Below, piece after piece: positions 61,426 through 64,000 of a stretch of 64,000 bases of DNA. Location: contig NC_134677.1 of assembly GCF_024713945.1 (NCBI RefSeq), forward strand, positions 995,001 to 1,059,000, in the 5' to 3' direction. The stretch comes from Dermatophagoides farinae (Eukaryota; Arthropoda; Arachnida; Sarcoptiformes; Pyroglyphidae). The notes beneath the pieces are model-generated. The model did no database searches and was not told the origin of the DNA. It saw only the letters and a program-made list of their open reading frames with translations. Each line of letters starts with the position of its first letter. Positions within the stretch are counted from its first letter, which is position 1. The translations under genes were made by a program, and so were the position numbers.

Positions 61426-62255
61426 TCTTAAGGGGATTTCTATAAAATTCTGATTCTCTCTAATGTTTGTTTGTGTGTATATGGTTGTAGAAAATGGAAA
61501 ACAAACATCACAAAAACAAAAGTTAGCCAGATTTTTCAGTTATTTTTAGTAGAGAAAAAAAAGAAAAGAATTTTTTTTTTTACTTTTAATTTCACAATCA
61601 CACACACACACACACACACACAGCGAATGAGAGACAGTGGCAGAAAGTTTTTGTGATTTGAAACTTTTTCTTAGAACTTTTGTTGTTGTTTTTGTTGTTG
61701 AAATTTCAACCATAACTTTATTGCAAATTCTATTGTCTGTGTGTATGGCCACAATGTGATGATGTTTTGAATGACAAAGATGAAGAGAAAAAAAAACACA
61801 ACGAAAATATTGTGTCATATTCTGGCTAATCATATATTTTTTTTTAATTTGAAAATCAATTTTTCATTTTTGTTATTATTATTGTTGTTGTCGTTTTGTT
61901 GTTGTTGTTGTTGTTTGGTGAAATTAAAAATCTTTTCAATCTACAGTTATCTCTTGTAGACACAATTATTTCATTCATTCATCATCATGATGACAACCAG
62001 GAACAGAAAAAATCAGATTTCGGTTATTGTTGTTGAAATCTGATATATTCATCATTATGAACGGTATTATCCGTCATCATCATTGAATTTTTATTTTTTT
62101 CTGTCTGTCTGTTTGTTGTGTTTAAACAAAAATGAGTTATGAATTTCAACACACAATGCAAATAACAACAACAACAACAACAATAAATAATAAATAAATG
62201 ATGCTAAATGTTGCCATCTTTGTCGGATTATTTTGACTTTGCAATCAATATCAAT

Positions 62256-62408
62256 TTACGTGAATCCATCACCATCATCAGCAGTTGGTTGGCTGAAAAG
62301 TTTTACACGGTAATTATTCGGTCGATTGGTCATTATTTTGGTTATAATCGTTTTTTTCTTCATAACCTGTAATTGATGTAGACATTTTAATGGTGGACAA
62401 AGATGGAA
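62256..62408 (-). other. Possible minus-strand terminal exon
   Basis: A pyrimidine-rich TTTTTTTTCAAG acceptor on the minus strand opens a frame of about 50 codons to a TAA, reading FHLCPPLKCLHQLQ ... MTNRPNNYRVKLFSQPTADDGDGFT. The final segment is repeat-poor and protein-like. No upstream exon or homology was found, so this is only a candidate. Confidence 0.2.
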
Positions 62409-63748
62409 GCCTTGAAAAAAAACGAACGAATAAACAAACAAACAAATAAAATAAAATTAAGACAAATTTACAAATTATAAATGGATATAAAACGTCAATA
62501 AATAGCCAAGTAAAATGGATAGATTAATGGCCATAGAAAAAAACGGTTGCTTTTTTTTGGTGATGTTTATGGCTCCACAATTTGTGTGTGCGTGTGTGTA
62601 TTTCCTAAATCATTTATTCAATTGGTTAATCAAATTGTTGACGACTGTATTATTTTTTCGTTTTTCGCTTCTATACTTAAACAAACTATAATCGTTTGAT
62701 AATGTTTTCGTCTTTTTTTTTCTTGTTTGTTTGTTTCTTCATCATTGTCTATCATCAAAATAAAAATGATCTTTTAAGCTTTGAAAAGCAGTTTATTTTA
62801 TTTATTTTTTTTTCAGCCGGAAAATGGAAAAAAAGACAAGAAAAAAAAGAACCAATATGTGTGTGTTCTCAGTATTTTTTTTATAGCAATAATTTTCATT
62901 GGAATTTTAAAATGAAATGCGATTATTTATTCTTGTTGTTATTGTTGTTGTTTTTTTTTGCTTGCCGATACAATCATTTGATCCATCGATCGATGATTAT
63001 TTTTTTTTGGTAAATACTGGCCATATTCTTTTTCTTCTTCTTCTTAGTTTTTTTTTGACATTCTTTCTTGTTTATCGATGAAAATTTTTTCATTCATTAT
63101 TTATTCTCGAACCAAAAAAAAAAAAAATGGAGAAGAAAATTCTTTTCAACTACCAAATATAACTGATTCCAATATTGATGTTGAATTTTTTTATTTTTTC
63201 CTCTCCATTCTCTATAGTGTTCATTGAATTTTTCTTAATTTCTTGAAATTTTTCTGAAATTTGTCATAAAAAAAATGTGAACGTCAACTTTGATATTTTT
63301 CCTGTTTAAAAATGTATATTTTTTTTGCAGTGATCATAAATAAATTTTTTTCGTACGGGCCGAATTTCCGATAAAATGTGAAGAATGGTGAGAATTTAAA
63401 AGCGTAATTGAATGGAAAAAAAATTCTTGCAGTGAATTTCATTTTCATTTTCATTTTTTTTCACTTTTAAAATACATAGAAATAACCTTTTTTTTGGTAT
63501 TGGTGCATAAAAATTTTTTTTAGACCGTAATCATCATCATCATCATTCTGAAATTGTTTTGGATCAACATTCAATTTATTTGTAAAAATTGTGTAAATGT
63601 TTATTTTTTTTTTTGTGTAAATTTATTTTCTTCTCTTCCCATTTTTATTCATTGTTTTTTGTTTTCATTGAATCAGTTGAATTAGCTTTTGTTGTTGTTG
63701 TTGTTGCTGCTGCTGCTGTTGTTATAATTGAATTGGATTCATTCAATC

Positions 63749-63952
63749 ATGAACATCGTGGTATCATCATCATCGTCGTCGAACAATGTAGCCTGTCAGA
63801 AGCTCCGATTCATTGCGGTTTATTCTGTTTTGTTTTGTTTTGTTATGGTTGTCGGCTTGCTTATAAATATCGTTGAACGGAAAAGAAAAAATTATTCTTG
63901 TTTTTTTCATTTCATTCATGATATTCAGATTGAATTTAAAATTGCTCATTGA
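63749..63952 (+). CDS. Possible 5' exon of a small membrane protein
   Basis: From the ATG at 63749 the frame reads a short Ser run, NNVACQKLRF, a 21-residue hydrophobic helix (IAVYSVLFCFVMVVGLLINIV) and a basic ERKRK stop-transfer, then a T-rich tail to TGA. The topology resembles a signal-anchor, and the sequence is less repetitive than its surroundings. The overlapping frame also stays open, the hydrophobic stretch could simply reflect T-rich DNA, and no family is recognised. Confidence 0.25.
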   Translation: MNIVVSSSSSSNNVACQKLRFIAVYSVLFCFVMVVGLLINIVERKRKNYSCFFHFIHDIQIEFKIAH

Positions 63953-64000
63953 TATGATGTGAAAATGGAAAATTCCCTATTTTTTCCATTTGGCCAATTC

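Larger units (their letters stand above)
55333..64000. other. Repeat-rich region with no confident gene
   Basis: Over 8.6 kb no frame shows sustained coding character. It holds GTT, GAT, CAT and CA repeats and a 67-bp CT run (61356-61422). Two weak exon candidates are listed separately (62256-62408 minus, 63749-63952 plus). It may be an intergenic desert or introns of a gene lying mostly beyond the right edge. Confidence 0.55.

Overview
This is eukaryotic nuclear DNA: very AT-rich, packed with A/T homopolymers of about 8-9 bases and with (CA)n, (GAT)n and (GTT)n repeats. Genes are split by GT-AG introns of about 60 bp to several kb, and protein-coding exons stand out only as short, codon-biased islands. 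The gene content (a turtle/IGSF9 adhesion protein, gustatory-receptor-like 7TM proteins, a TTC39 protein) is arthropod, and the base composition and repeat style suggest an astigmatid mite such as a dust or itch mite. The taxon is an inference. Splice sites were read by eye, with codon phase checked across every junction.

Layout. 1-7.67 kb: no convincing exon, only repeats. 7.67-23.6 kb (+): 13 phase-compatible exons of a turtle (tutl/IGSF9) orthologue with five Ig domains, two FN3 domains, one TM helix and the start of the cytoplasmic tail. The signal-peptide exon and the tail end are not resolved. 23.6-27.7 kb: repeats, two weak candidate tail exons and an unusual GC-rich dyad. 27.75-28.78 kb (+): an intact single-exon orphan gene with a signal/TM N-terminus and two PPxY motifs. 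32.96-41.13 kb (+): an 11-exon TTC39-family gene, complete at 703 codons. 41.47-42.59 kb (-): a PPM1G-like PP2C phosphatase. 42.88-43.65 kb (-): mitochondrial ATP synthase OSCP (three exons), divergent from NHP2 (44.07-44.72 kb, +). 44.97-45.59 and 46.91-47.89 kb (-): two low-complexity orphan genes sharing a 12-residue motif. 50.96-55.33 kb (-): a tandem array of two intact gustatory-receptor-like genes and one internally deleted copy, all with the family's short last exon after a phase-0 intron. 55.3-64 kb: repeat-rich, with only weak exon candidates.

The genes do not form a pathway. The block from 41 to 45 kb is a compact housekeeping cluster (phosphatase, ATP synthase, H/ACA snoRNP), while the flanks hold a long neuronal adhesion gene and a lineage-specific chemoreceptor array. 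I recognise no tRNA, rRNA, CRISPR array, transposon or virus-derived gene. The most interesting items are the chemoreceptor array with its in-frame TM-less copy, the two orphan genes with a shared motif, the PPxY membrane protein, and the low-complexity insertions in the turtle ectodomain.
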